Source of the DNA: Streptomonospora sp. PA3
GTDB taxonomy: Bacteria > Actinomycetota > Actinomycetes > Streptosporangiales > Streptosporangiaceae
DNA length: 64,000 nucleotides
Direction of reading: 5' to 3'
Assembly (NCBI RefSeq): GCF_009728995.1
Contig: NZ_VTZW01000019.1
Coordinates: 248,001-312,000, forward strand
Each line of letters begins with the position of its first letter. Position 1 is the first letter of the stretch. Position numbers and translations under genes: made by a program. The notes below the pieces were generated by a model. It had not been told where the DNA came from. It saw nothing but the letters and a program-made list of their open reading frames with translations, and did no database searches. Below, in pieces: positions 44,876 through 53,277 of the stretch.

Positions 44876-45697
44876 TCAGCCGGCGGCGGGGGCGTCGGTG
44901 TCGGCCCCCAGCGGAGCGAGCAGGTCGTGCAGCTCGGCGAACAGCTCGGGCGCGGCCGCGATGATCAGATCGGGGTTGGGCGGTGCGCCGTGCAGCCCGC
45001 CGACCCGGGCGCCGGCCTCCTGGGCGATGAGCGCCGCCGCCCCCCAGTCCCACGGGTTGAGCCCCCGCTCGTAATAGGCGTTGGAGCGGCCCTGCGCCAG
45101 CTCGCACAGGTCCACCGCCGCCGATCCGCCGCGCCGGATGTCGCGGATGCGCGGCAGCACGGTGCGCAGCACCTCGGCCTGCTGGGCGCGCCGCTGGGAG
45201 CCGTAGCCGAATCCGGTGGCCACCAGTGCCAGCTCCAGGGGCACCGCGGCCGCCGCCCGGACTGGCTCGCCGTTGCAGAATGCGCCGCCGCCGAGCACGG
45301 CCGTGTAGAGGTCGCCGCGCGCGGGCACCGCCACCGCACCGGCCACGACCTCGCCGCCGACCTCCGCGGCGATGGAGACGGCCCACTCGCCGCGCCCGTA
45401 GAGGTAGTTGACGGTCCCGTCGATCGGGTCGACGATCCAGCGCACGGCCCCCTCGCCGGCCTCGTCGCCGCCCTCTTCGCCCAGCACGGGATCGCCGGGC
45501 CGGACGGCGTGGATGCGCTTGCGGATCAGCTCCTCGACCGACCGGTCCATTTCGGTGACGACGTCGGTGGGCGAGGACTTGGTGTCGAGGACCCCGATTC
45601 CCGACTGGCCCTCTGCTGCCACGCGCCCGCCCTCCTGGGCGGCCTCCACGGCCAGGGCCAGCAGCCCGGCGCGGTCCTGTGCCGACGTAGTGGACAT
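44876..45697 (-). CDS. Inositol monophosphatase family protein
   Basis: 273 residues from the ATG at 45697. The metal-binding motifs are VLGEEGGDE, WIVDPIDGTVNYLYG and LNPWDWGAAALIAQEAGARV, the full signature of Li-sensitive magnesium phosphatases (SuhB/IMPase). The enzyme frees phosphate from myo-inositol phosphate or a related sugar phosphate. It stands downstream of an S9 peptidase gene with 97 bases between. Confidence 0.93.
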   Translation of the reverse strand: MSTTSAQDRAGLLALAVEAAQEGGRVAAEGQSGIGVLDTKSSPTDVVTEMDRSVEELIRKRIHAVRPGDPVLGEEGGDEAGEGAVRWIVDPIDGTVNYLYGRGEWAVSIAAEVGGEVVAGAVAVPARGDLYTAVLGGGAFCNGEPVRAAAAVPLELALVATGFGYGSQRRAQQAEVLRTVLPRIRDIRRGGSAAVDLCELAQGRSNAYYERGLNPWDWGAAALIAQEAGARVGGLHGAPPNPDLIIAAAPELFAELHDLLAPLGADTDAPAAG

Positions 45698-45794
45698 CGT
45701 TCCCGTTCCCCCGTTTCCTGCGGTTCTTCGACTGCCGGGCGCGGTCCCGCACGCCCGAAGCGCCGGCCGCCGGACGGCTCCGGCGGCGCGTTCG

Positions 45795-47819
45795 TCACAG
45801 CGTCGGCGGGCGCTGCCAGTCCTTGCCGAGCACGTGGTGGTCCAGGAACGCCAGCACGGTCTCGTACCAGACCTTGATGTTGCCGGGCGAGAGGATCCAG
45901 TGGTTCTCGTCGGGGAAGTAGAGGAACTTGGCGTCGGCCTCGCGGCTGACCAGGTCCCACCACAGCCGCAGGCCCTCGCCGATGGGCACCCGGTAGTCCT
46001 TGTCGCCGTGGATGACGAGCATGGGCGTGCGGATGCTGTCGGCGGCGGCGTGCGGCGAGGCGCGCCGGTAGAGCTCGGGGTTCTCCTGGGGGTCGCCGAA
46101 CTCGGCCGTCCAGGCCCACGGGTAGTCGGTGGCGCCGCCGAAGGCCTCCAGAGACCACAGCGACGCGTGGGTGACCACGGCGCGGAACCGGTCGGTGTGG
46201 CCGGCGATCCAGTTGGCCATGTAGCCGCCGAAGGAGCCGCCCATGGCGGCGGTGCGGGTACCGTCGACGTCGTCGCGCGCCGCGGCGGCGTCGGTGACGG
46301 CCATGAGGTCGCCGAAGGTGACCTCGCCCCAGACCGCCCGGGCGCGCCTGCGCATCTGGGGCCCGTACCCGGTGGACAGCGCCGGGTCGGGCAGCAGCAC
46401 CGCATACCCCTGCGCGGCCAGCAGCCACGGGTTCCACCGCCACGACCACCCGTTGAAGCTCATGTAGGGGCCGCCGTGCACCCACAGCACCAGGGGCGCG
46501 GGCGACTGCGCGCAGGCGCCGGAGGGCAGGACGAGCCAGGCGCGGACGCGTGTGCCGTCGTCGGCCTCGGCGGCGACCTCGGTCAGCGTGCCGGGGACCT
46601 CCAGCGGCTCCTCGGGCGAGGGCAGGCGCAGGGGGTCCTGCGGGCCGGCGGCGTCGACGCGCACCGGTGTGGGCGGCTCGTCCCAGGCGCAGCGCAGCGC
46701 GAACAGCGCGGTCCCCGTCGGCGCCGGGTTGAGCTGCAGGTAGGTCCCGTCGTCGGCGGTGACGCGGGTGAGCTCGCCGGTGGCGGCCTCGACGCGGAAG
46801 ACGGGACAGCGGCCCTGGTCGTCGGCGGTGAACAGCACCGCGGCGGAGTCGGGCGTCCACACGTACTCCCGCGGCCACAGGTCGCGGCCCTCCAGCAGGT
46901 CGCGGCCTTCGCCGGTGGCCAGGTCGACCAGCCACAGGGTGGCCGCGGGAGGCTCGGCGCGAGCGCCGGCGCCGCCGGGGAAGTCCCGCAACGCCACGGC
47001 GCTGCGTCCGTCGGGCGCGACCGCGGGCGCGCTGAAGTCGTACTCGGGATCGGCCGCCAGGACGCGGCGCTCGCCGGTGGCGGTGTCGACGGCCACCAGC
47101 TGGTCGCGCCGCACGCCGCGGCCGGTGTAGACGCTCCAGCCGATGAGGGCGGTGGCGCCGTCGGGGGTGAGGGCGGGGCTGTGGCCGTGCAGGGCCAGGT
47201 CCGGTTCGGGGGTGAGGTCGGCGGCCTCCCCCAGGGGCGCGTCGGGGCCGGCGGGCGGGACGGCGGCGAACAGCCGGGGCCGGTCGGGTCCCAGGTCGCG
47301 GTCCCAACTGCGCACCGGCACCGACTCGTGCAGGATGGCGCTCACCCCGGCGTCCTTGCGGGCCTTGCGCAGCTGCTCGTCGGCCGCGGCGTCGGCGGCG
47401 CCGGGAAGCGTGTCGGAGACGAAGGCGACGGTGCCGGCGTCGCGGGCGACGGCGAAGGAGCCGAAGCCGCCGGGGCGGTCGGCCACGCAGCGGGCCTCGC
47501 CGCCGCCCGCCGGCAGCAGCCACAGGGCGGGCTTGCCGGCGGACTCGGTGCTGTCGGGGTCGGTGCGCGCCGAGGTGAACAGCAGCGAGCCGTCGGGCAG
47601 GAAAGCGGGTGCGGCTTCGCCCGCGGCCGAGCGGGTCAGCCGGCGCGCCGGGGCCTCGCCGGCGGGGTCGATCTCCCACAGGGCGGTTCTGAAGGCGGTT
47701 CCGTCGGGCGCGAGTTCGCTGACCGGTGCGACCAGCCGGGTGCCGTCGGGCGAGAGGACCAGGCCGTTCACCCTCCGCAGCCGGGTGTACTCCTCGGGGT
47801 CATACCAGGTGCGAACCAC
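45795..47819 (-). CDS. S9 family prolyl oligopeptidase-like peptidase
   Basis: 674 residues from a GTG at 47819 with GAGGGGAAG 9 bases upstream. An N-terminal beta-propeller (WD40-like PD40 units such as LVLSPDGTRLVAPVS and FLPDGSLLFTS) is followed by an alpha/beta hydrolase. The nucleophile is in GGSFGGYMANWIAGH, the acid in HGDKDYRVPIGEG and the His in DENHWILSPGN. HGGPYMSFNGWSW forms the oxyanion region. Cytoplasmic, as no signal peptide is seen. It should cut short peptides, perhaps acyl-peptides. Common near cutRS and hemH in actinomycetes. Confidence 0.92.
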   Translation of the reverse strand: MVRTWYDPEEYTRLRRVNGLVLSPDGTRLVAPVSELAPDGTAFRTALWEIDPAGEAPARRLTRSAAGEAAPAFLPDGSLLFTSARTDPDSTESAGKPALWLLPAGGGEARCVADRPGGFGSFAVARDAGTVAFVSDTLPGAADAAADEQLRKARKDAGVSAILHESVPVRSWDRDLGPDRPRLFAAVPPAGPDAPLGEAADLTPEPDLALHGHSPALTPDGATALIGWSVYTGRGVRRDQLVAVDTATGERRVLAADPEYDFSAPAVAPDGRSAVALRDFPGGAGARAEPPAATLWLVDLATGEGRDLLEGRDLWPREYVWTPDSAAVLFTADDQGRCPVFRVEAATGELTRVTADDGTYLQLNPAPTGTALFALRCAWDEPPTPVRVDAAGPQDPLRLPSPEEPLEVPGTLTEVAAEADDGTRVRAWLVLPSGACAQSPAPLVLWVHGGPYMSFNGWSWRWNPWLLAAQGYAVLLPDPALSTGYGPQMRRRARAVWGEVTFGDLMAVTDAAAARDDVDGTRTAAMGGSFGGYMANWIAGHTDRFRAVVTHASLWSLEAFGGATDYPWAWTAEFGDPQENPELYRRASPHAAADSIRTPMLVIHGDKDYRVPIGEGLRLWWDLVSREADAKFLYFPDENHWILSPGNIKVWYETVLAFLDHHVLGKDWQRPPTL

Positions 47820-47992
47820 GTCGTGCGACTTCCCCTCTGCCCTCGTCCGCCGGCCGCGCCGACGGACGCGCACGGCCCGGGGCCGCGGTGGATCCGCCGG
47901 CTCGGGATGTCATGGACATCCGCCGCGAAATCAACATCAACCTCGAATGGACCCTATCGGGCGCGGCACCCCCGCGGCAGCGGCCGGGCGCG

Positions 47993-49030
47993 TCAGCGCT
48001 GCCGGCAGCACCCTTCCGGGCAGTCGTGGCAGGAGGGCAGGGAGGTCAGGCCGAAGGGCTCGGCTCCGGAGGCGCGCTCGGCCACGAGCTCGCGGACCAT
48101 GGTGACGAACCGCGGGTGGGTGCCCGGGCTGTGCGCGCGCACGAAGTGCATGCCCAGCTCCTCGGCGGTCTCGCGGGCCTCGTTGTCCAGGTCGTAGACG
48201 ACCTCCATGTGGTCGGAGACGAACCCGTAGGGCACGACGACGACCGCGGTGACGCCCTCCTGGGCCAGCTCGGCGAGCCTGTCGTTGACATCGGGCTCCA
48301 GCCACGGCTGGGAGGGCGGGCCGCTGCGGCTCTGGTAGACGAGGTCGTAGGGGTGGTCCTCGCCCAGCCGCTCGCTGATCAGGCGCGCGACCTCGGCGAG
48401 CTGGGCCGCGTAGGCGCCGCCGGGGCCGTAGCCGTGGCCGGGCGCGCCGCTGGCGTCGGCCATGGCGGTGGGGATGGAGTGGGCCGAGAACAGCAGGTGC
48501 GCGGCGGGGCGCTGGTCCTCGGGAAGCCGGTCGAGGGCGTCGCGGGTGTGCTCCACCAGCGGCTCGATGAAGCCGGGGTGGTCGAAGAAGGGCCGGATCA
48601 GCTCGATGTCGGGGGCGTCGGGGCCGACGGCCTCGCGGGCGGCGGCGATGTCGTCGAGGTAGGCGCGGTGGCTGGAGTAGTTGCTGTAGGCGGAGGTCGC
48701 CAGCGCCACGGCCCGCCGCACCCCGTCCCGGGCCATCTGCGCCACGGTCTCGGTCAGCATCGGCGTCCAGAAGCGGTTGCCCCAGTAGATCGGCAGGTCC
48801 ACGCCGGCACCCGCGAGGTCGTCGCGGACAGCGGCGATGAGGTCGCGGCACTGCTGGTTGATGGGGCTGACGCCGTCGTAGAGGTAGTAGTGCTGTCCGA
48901 CTTCGGCCAGGCGCTCCTTGGGGATGTTCCGGCCGCGGGTGACGTTCTCCAGAAAGGGGATCACGTCGTCGTTGGACTCGGGGCCGCCGAAGGAGACAAG
49001 CAGGAACGCGTCGTAGGGGTCGTAGGGCAT
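47993..49030 (-). CDS. hemH: Ferrochelatase (coproporphyrin type)
   Basis: 345 residues starting MPYDPYDAFLLVSFGGPESNDDV. It has SPINQQCRDL, YWGNRFWTPMLTETVAQM and the active-site histidine in LLFSAHSIPTAMADA. GVTAVVVVPYGFVSDHMEVVYDLD is also typical. It inserts Fe(II) into coproporphyrin III in the actinobacterial coproheme pathway, where the enzyme is also named CpfC. The C-terminus ends CHDCPEGCC, in line with the [2Fe-2S] cluster known for actinobacterial ferrochelatases. It is divergent from the lactone oxidase gene with 125 bases between. Confidence 0.95.
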   Translation of the reverse strand: MPYDPYDAFLLVSFGGPESNDDVIPFLENVTRGRNIPKERLAEVGQHYYLYDGVSPINQQCRDLIAAVRDDLAGAGVDLPIYWGNRFWTPMLTETVAQMARDGVRRAVALATSAYSNYSSHRAYLDDIAAAREAVGPDAPDIELIRPFFDHPGFIEPLVEHTRDALDRLPEDQRPAAHLLFSAHSIPTAMADASGAPGHGYGPGGAYAAQLAEVARLISERLGEDHPYDLVYQSRSGPPSQPWLEPDVNDRLAELAQEGVTAVVVVPYGFVSDHMEVVYDLDNEARETAEELGMHFVRAHSPGTHPRFVTMVRELVAERASGAEPFGLTSLPSCHDCPEGCCRQR

Positions 49031-49155
49031 GGCTCCATCAAACCAGCTCGCCGCGGCGCCCCCGTTCCCCCGCGCGGGTTGCGCGTGTCACCGCATGCCC
49101 GCGGGCGCCCGGCCGCCGAGGGCCCGGAACCGGCCGCCCGGTAGTCTGCCCGGCT

Positions 49156-50457
49156 ATGAGCACTGTGGTGTGGCGCACGTGGTCGGGAACACAGGAGGCG
49201 CGCCCGCGCCGGATCGCCGCGCCCTCGGGCACCGCCGCCGTGGCCGCGGCGGTGCGCGCCGCCGCCGAGGAGGGGCTGCGGGTCCGGATGGTCGGTTCGG
49301 GCCACTCGTTCACGGGCGCGGCCGTCACCGACGGCGTGCTGCTGTCGCCCACGGGACTGGCGCGGCTGCGCGGCGTCGACGCCGAGGCGGGGACGGTCAC
49401 CGTCGAGGCGGGCATGCCGCTGTGCGACCTCAACGAGGAGCTGCACGCGCGCGGGCTGGCGCTGGCCAACATGGGCGACATCGCCGTGCAGACCGCGGCG
49501 GGTGCCGTGCAGACCGGTACGCACGGCACCGGCCGCGACTGCGGCGGGCTGGCCGAGCAGGTCGTCGGAATGGAGTTGGTGCTGGCCGACGGGTCGGTGG
49601 TGGAGTGCTCGGCCGATCGCGAAAGCGCGCTGTTCGAGGCGGCGCGCGTGGGGCTGGGCGCCTTCGGCGTGGTGACGGCGCTGACACTGCGGGTGGAACC
49701 GGCGTTCCTGCTGCGGGCGCGCGAAGAGCCGATGCGCCTTGAGGAGGTGCTGGAGCGGCTTCCGCAGCTACGGGCCGAGAACGACCACTTCGAGTTCTTC
49801 TGGTTCCCCCACACGGGCCGCACCAACACCAAGCGCAACAACCGGGTGCAGGGGCCGGCCGAGCCGCTGAGCCCGCTGCGGTCCTGGCTGGACGACGAAT
49901 TCCTGTCCAACACGGTCTTCGAGGGGGTCAACCGGCTGGGGCGGCGCGTGCCTGCGGCCATTCCGGCGATCAACCAGGTTTCGGCCCGGGCGCTGTCGGC
50001 GCGCACCTACACCGACGCCTCCTACCGCGTCTTCGCCAGCCCGCGCCGCGTGCGCTTCGTCGAGACGGAGTACGCGGTGCCCGCCGAGGCGCTGCCCGAG
50101 GTGCTGGCGCAGATCCGCCGCATCCTCGACTCGGGGCGCCACCGCATCGGGTTCCCCATCGAGGTGCGGTTCACGCCGGCCGACCGGGTGTGGCTGTCGA
50201 CGGCCTACGGGCGCGACACCGCCTATGTCGCCGCGCACGTCTACCGGGGAATGCCCTATGCGGACTACTTCCGCGAACTGGAGGCCGTCTTCACCGCCGC
50301 GGAGGGCCGCCCGCACTGGGGCAAGCTGCACACGCGCGGCCGCGGCGACCTCAGCGCCGCCTACCCGCGCTTCGAGGAGGCGATGGCGGTGCGCGACCGG
50401 GTGGATCCCCAGCGGCGGTTCGCCAACGCCTACCTCGACGCGGTGCTGGGCGCCTGA
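49156..50457 (+). CDS. FAD-linked sugar-lactone/alditol oxidase (ALO family)
   Basis: 433 residues. The FAD domain (about 15-180) includes RMVGSGHSFTGAA, whose His50 corresponds to the residue that binds FAD covalently in relatives. Also seen are LALANMGDIAVQTAAGAVQTGTHGTG and LGAFGVVTALTLRVEP. The ALO domain follows, with a C-terminal HWGKLHTR motif typical of D-arabinono-1,4-lactone oxidases. It oxidises a sugar lactone or alditol with oxygen, giving peroxide. The natural substrate in actinomycetes is uncertain. Confidence 0.9.
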   Translation: MSTVVWRTWSGTQEARPRRIAAPSGTAAVAAAVRAAAEEGLRVRMVGSGHSFTGAAVTDGVLLSPTGLARLRGVDAEAGTVTVEAGMPLCDLNEELHARGLALANMGDIAVQTAAGAVQTGTHGTGRDCGGLAEQVVGMELVLADGSVVECSADRESALFEAARVGLGAFGVVTALTLRVEPAFLLRAREEPMRLEEVLERLPQLRAENDHFEFFWFPHTGRTNTKRNNRVQGPAEPLSPLRSWLDDEFLSNTVFEGVNRLGRRVPAAIPAINQVSARALSARTYTDASYRVFASPRRVRFVETEYAVPAEALPEVLAQIRRILDSGRHRIGFPIEVRFTPADRVWLSTAYGRDTAYVAAHVYRGMPYADYFRELEAVFTAAEGRPHWGKLHTRGRGDLSAAYPRFEEAMAVRDRVDPQRRFANAYLDAVLGA

Positions 50458-50546
50458 GCGCGTGTTCCCCGTCTTCCCGCGGGTCGCAGGAGTGCTCGCT
50501 GTTCCGCAGGTCTATGGGGCGCTTCGACGCTCCGTCCGGCGCGGGG

Positions 50547-51470
50547 TCACGGCGACGCCGGCGCCTGCTCCACACCGCCCCGGCCGGCGGGCGCGTCGCC
50601 GCCGGTGCCGGGCGCCTGCTCGTCGGTTCCGCCGGTCTCGCCGGTGTCCTCCTCGGGCACGGAGGTCTCCTCGCCGGTGTCCTCCTCCCCGCCGGGCTGC
50701 GGCTCGGCGGGCGCCGGAGCGGTCGGCTGCTCCTGCTGCCGCTCCACCCCGCCGCTGGGCGCCGCCGGGCTGCCGCCCTCCTCGCCGGTGCCGGCGGTGG
50801 GGGTCGACTCGGGCGCCGGATCGGCGCCGCCCTGGCCGTCCATGGAGCCGCCGCCCAGGAGGGTGGGCGCCGAGGGGTCCTCACGTCCCTGGACGGTGTC
50901 CGACAGCGACTGGCCGGTGAACAGCTCGAAGACCAGGATTGCGGCCATCACCGCGACGAACACCGCGGCGGCCGGGACGGCCAGGCGGCGCCAGGTCAGC
51001 CATCGCCGGCCCGCGGCGGGGTCCTCGCCGGCGGCGGGATCCGCATCGGCGGCGCCCGCGCCCCGGCCGGCTCCGGCCAGCGGCAGGGCCCGCGTCTCCT
51101 CGGCCCAGGGGCGCTGCCCGCTGTCGGACGGCGTGTCGTCGGAGGCCGCGGCCAGCAGGGTGTCGCCGTCGGCGGCGCCCGGGCCCGAACGGGCCAGGGA
51201 CTCCCGGGCGCTCTCCTCGCCTGCGGAGCGCCCGCTGCCGCGCACCGCCAGGCCGCGGGCCTTGGCGCCGCCCTGCTGCATCCAGTGCGCCACCACGGCC
51301 GTGCCAGCGGTGCTGATGACGCTCATCACCGCGGCGCCGATGACGGTGCCGTAGACGCCGAGGAACGACGCCGCGGTCGCCGCGGCCATGGTGGCGACGC
51401 CGCCGCCGATGAGCTGGGACGCGCTGATGTCGACGCGCTTGCGGCGGCCCTCGTTGTCCCCGTCGGTCAT
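50547..51470 (-). CDS. Hypothetical membrane protein with acidic Pro/Glu-rich tail
   Basis: 307 residues from the ATG at 51470 (GGAGG about 8 bases upstream). Residues 15-65 hold ISASQLIGGGVATMAAATAASFLGVYGTVIGAAVMSVIS, hydrophobic with small residues. A second helix is at about 165-185 (LAVPAAAVFVAVMAAILVFELF), followed by TGQSLSDTVQG. The last 110 residues are acidic and Pro/Gly/Glu-rich, probably outside the membrane. Similar proteins occur near sepH in actinomycetes. Function unknown. Confidence 0.7.
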   Translation of the reverse strand: MTDGDNEGRRKRVDISASQLIGGGVATMAAATAASFLGVYGTVIGAAVMSVISTAGTAVVAHWMQQGGAKARGLAVRGSGRSAGEESARESLARSGPGAADGDTLLAAASDDTPSDSGQRPWAEETRALPLAGAGRGAGAADADPAAGEDPAAGRRWLTWRRLAVPAAAVFVAVMAAILVFELFTGQSLSDTVQGREDPSAPTLLGGGSMDGQGGADPAPESTPTAGTGEEGGSPAAPSGGVERQQEQPTAPAPAEPQPGGEEDTGEETSVPEEDTGETGGTDEQAPGTGGDAPAGRGGVEQAPASP

Positions 51471-51992
51471 CGCCCCCTCCTTCTCGGCCGCCGCGCGGTC
51501 GGGTCGCCGCCCGCGGCCGCTGCGGTGCGCGTGGCACCGCTCCCCCGTACACACCCGGACAACCGCACCAGGAGGCACCGATGTTCCACCGAAAACCCAA
51601 AATCCGGAATAATCACTTTTCCACATCGTGCAGCGCGGTGCCTTGACTCTGCACCGCATGCGAAGAAGGTGCGCCGATGTCCGCGTGCGGGAAGAAAAGT
51701 CGGCCTTCGCGACCGGCCCGGTCTGGACGCCGCGGGATACCATCGGCGCAGAGGCGGTGGGCGGTGCTTCGGCCGCACGCGCTCGCCGTTTCCGGCAGTC
51801 CCTTCGCCCGTCCCGCCCGGGCGGCGCTGGGGAGCACGACGAAGCTCGACGGGCGGTCGCCGGCCGCCCTCGGAGGCCACGCAGTTCGGACATGCCAGGC
51901 GCGGTGTTGGCCGAAGGCGTGGATGCCGTTGAGACTGGGATCGTGGGGGATGGCCGAGGACCTACCCTCGACGGGACGCGAAAGGGAGGGCG
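51471..51992. other. Divergent upstream region of sepH
   Basis: About 520 bases without a convincing gene. It has a marked AT-rich patch at about 51590-51630 (AAAACCCAAAATCC and AATAATCACTTTTCC) that is probably promoter DNA for one or both flanking genes. The sepH side ends with AAAGGGAGG, its ribosome site. Confidence 0.5.
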
Positions 51993-53225
51993 ATGCACGA
52001 GCTTCGCCTCGCCGCCGTCAGTGAGGACGGCACTTACCTGGTATTGGCGAGTGCCGGTCGTGGGACCCGATTCATGCTGCCCGTCGACGACCGTCTCCGC
52101 GCCGCCGTGCGCGGACAGTTCTCCCGGCTCGGCCAGTACGAGATCGAAGTGGAGAATCCGTTGCGCCCCAAGGAAATCCAGGCCCGGATCCGCTCGGGCG
52201 AGACAGCCGAGGCGATCGCGGAGCTCTCCGGGATCCCCATCGAGCGCGTCCGCTGGTTCGAGAGCCCCGTGCTCCAGGAGCGCGAGTACGTCGCGCAGCA
52301 GGCGCAGCGGGCATCGGTGCGCCGCCAGGGGGAGTCCTCCCCCGGCCCGGTCCTCGGCGATCTCGTCGCCCAGCGCATCGGGCCCCACCAGTTGGAGACC
52401 GGCGACGCGGTCTGGGACTCCTGGAAGCGCGAGGACAGCACCTGGCAGCTCAAGCTGGTCTTCCTGCAGGCCGGTGAGGAGCGCGTGGCGCACTGGGTCT
52501 ACGAGCCGCGGCGCCGTTCGGTGACCCCCGCCGACGAGGAGGCGCTGCGCTTCCTGGCCCCCGACGCCGACGAACCGCTGGATCTGGGCCCGGGCAGCGC
52601 CAACGTGACCCCCTTCGTCCCGCGGCGCCAGGGCCCGCCCGCCGCGGAGCCGCTCCGTCCCGAACCCGCGCGTCCCGAGCCCGCGCGCCCGGAGTCCCCC
52701 CTGCCCGCCGAACCGGCCCGGAGCGAGGAGCCGCCCGCGCCGCCGGCCCCCGCTGCGGCGCCCGAGCGGCCGGCGGCCGGCCGCACCCGCATCACGCCCG
52801 ACCGCGTCCTGCCGACGGGGGGCGACTCCTCCCCCGATCCCCTCGCGCCGCCACGGCGCGAGGAGCCGGCGCCCGCTCAGGAGCCGCCCGCCGCCGAGCC
52901 CGAGGCCCCCGCGGCGTCGGCCGAGGAGTCCGCGCCCGCCGAGCCGCCCGCGCGCCCGCAGCGGCCCGAGCGGCCCGCCGTGGGGCGCACGTCCATCCAG
53001 AGCAGCGAACCCCCGGCCGCCCAGCGGCAGACCGCCCGCGCCCCCGAGCAGACCGAGCGCCAGGACCGCCCGGCCGCCCGCCGGCAGGAACCGCCGGTCC
53101 CGGCGGCTGCCGCCGGGACGACGGGGCCTGCGAGCGGATCGGCGCCCCGGCGCAAGGGCCGCGGCCGGCGGGCCTCCGTGCCCTCGTGGGACGAGATCAT
53201 GTTCGGCTCGAAGAAGTCGGAGTAG
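51993..53225 (+). CDS. sepH: Cell-division protein SepH
   Basis: 410 residues. Residues 1-200 hold DUF3071: MHELRLAAVSEDGTYLVLAS, ENPLRPKEIQARIRSGETAEAIAELSGIPIERVRWFE (a helix-turn-helix-like unit) and VLQEREYVAQQAQRASVRR. A long Pro/Glu/Ala-rich linker follows. The C-terminus is basic and conserved: RRKGRGRRASVPSWDEIMFGS. In Streptomyces venezuelae SepH binds FtsZ and promotes Z-ring assembly, so this protein should act at division or sporulation septa. AAAGGGAGG lies 3-5 bases before the ATG. Confidence 0.95.
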   Translation: MHELRLAAVSEDGTYLVLASAGRGTRFMLPVDDRLRAAVRGQFSRLGQYEIEVENPLRPKEIQARIRSGETAEAIAELSGIPIERVRWFESPVLQEREYVAQQAQRASVRRQGESSPGPVLGDLVAQRIGPHQLETGDAVWDSWKREDSTWQLKLVFLQAGEERVAHWVYEPRRRSVTPADEEALRFLAPDADEPLDLGPGSANVTPFVPRRQGPPAAEPLRPEPARPEPARPESPLPAEPARSEEPPAPPAPAAAPERPAAGRTRITPDRVLPTGGDSSPDPLAPPRREEPAPAQEPPAAEPEAPAASAEESAPAEPPARPQRPERPAVGRTSIQSSEPPAAQRQTARAPEQTERQDRPAARRQEPPVPAAAAGTTGPASGSAPRRKGRGRRASVPSWDEIMFGSKKSE

Positions 53226-53231
53226 GCGGCG

Positions 53232-53263
53232 GCGTGCGCCCGGGCCACGGCCCGGGCGCACGC
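53232..53263. terminator. Bidirectional terminator between sepH and PH-domain gene
   Basis: A perfect 14-bp stem (53232-53245 with 53250-53263) and a 4-base loop, between convergent stops. Confidence 0.7.
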
Positions 53264-53277
53264 CCGCACGGTTGGGC

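Noticed and set aside
51620-51990. Small plus-strand frames upstream of sepH
   Set aside because: They lack ribosome sites and look compositionally random; the region reads as promoter DNA.
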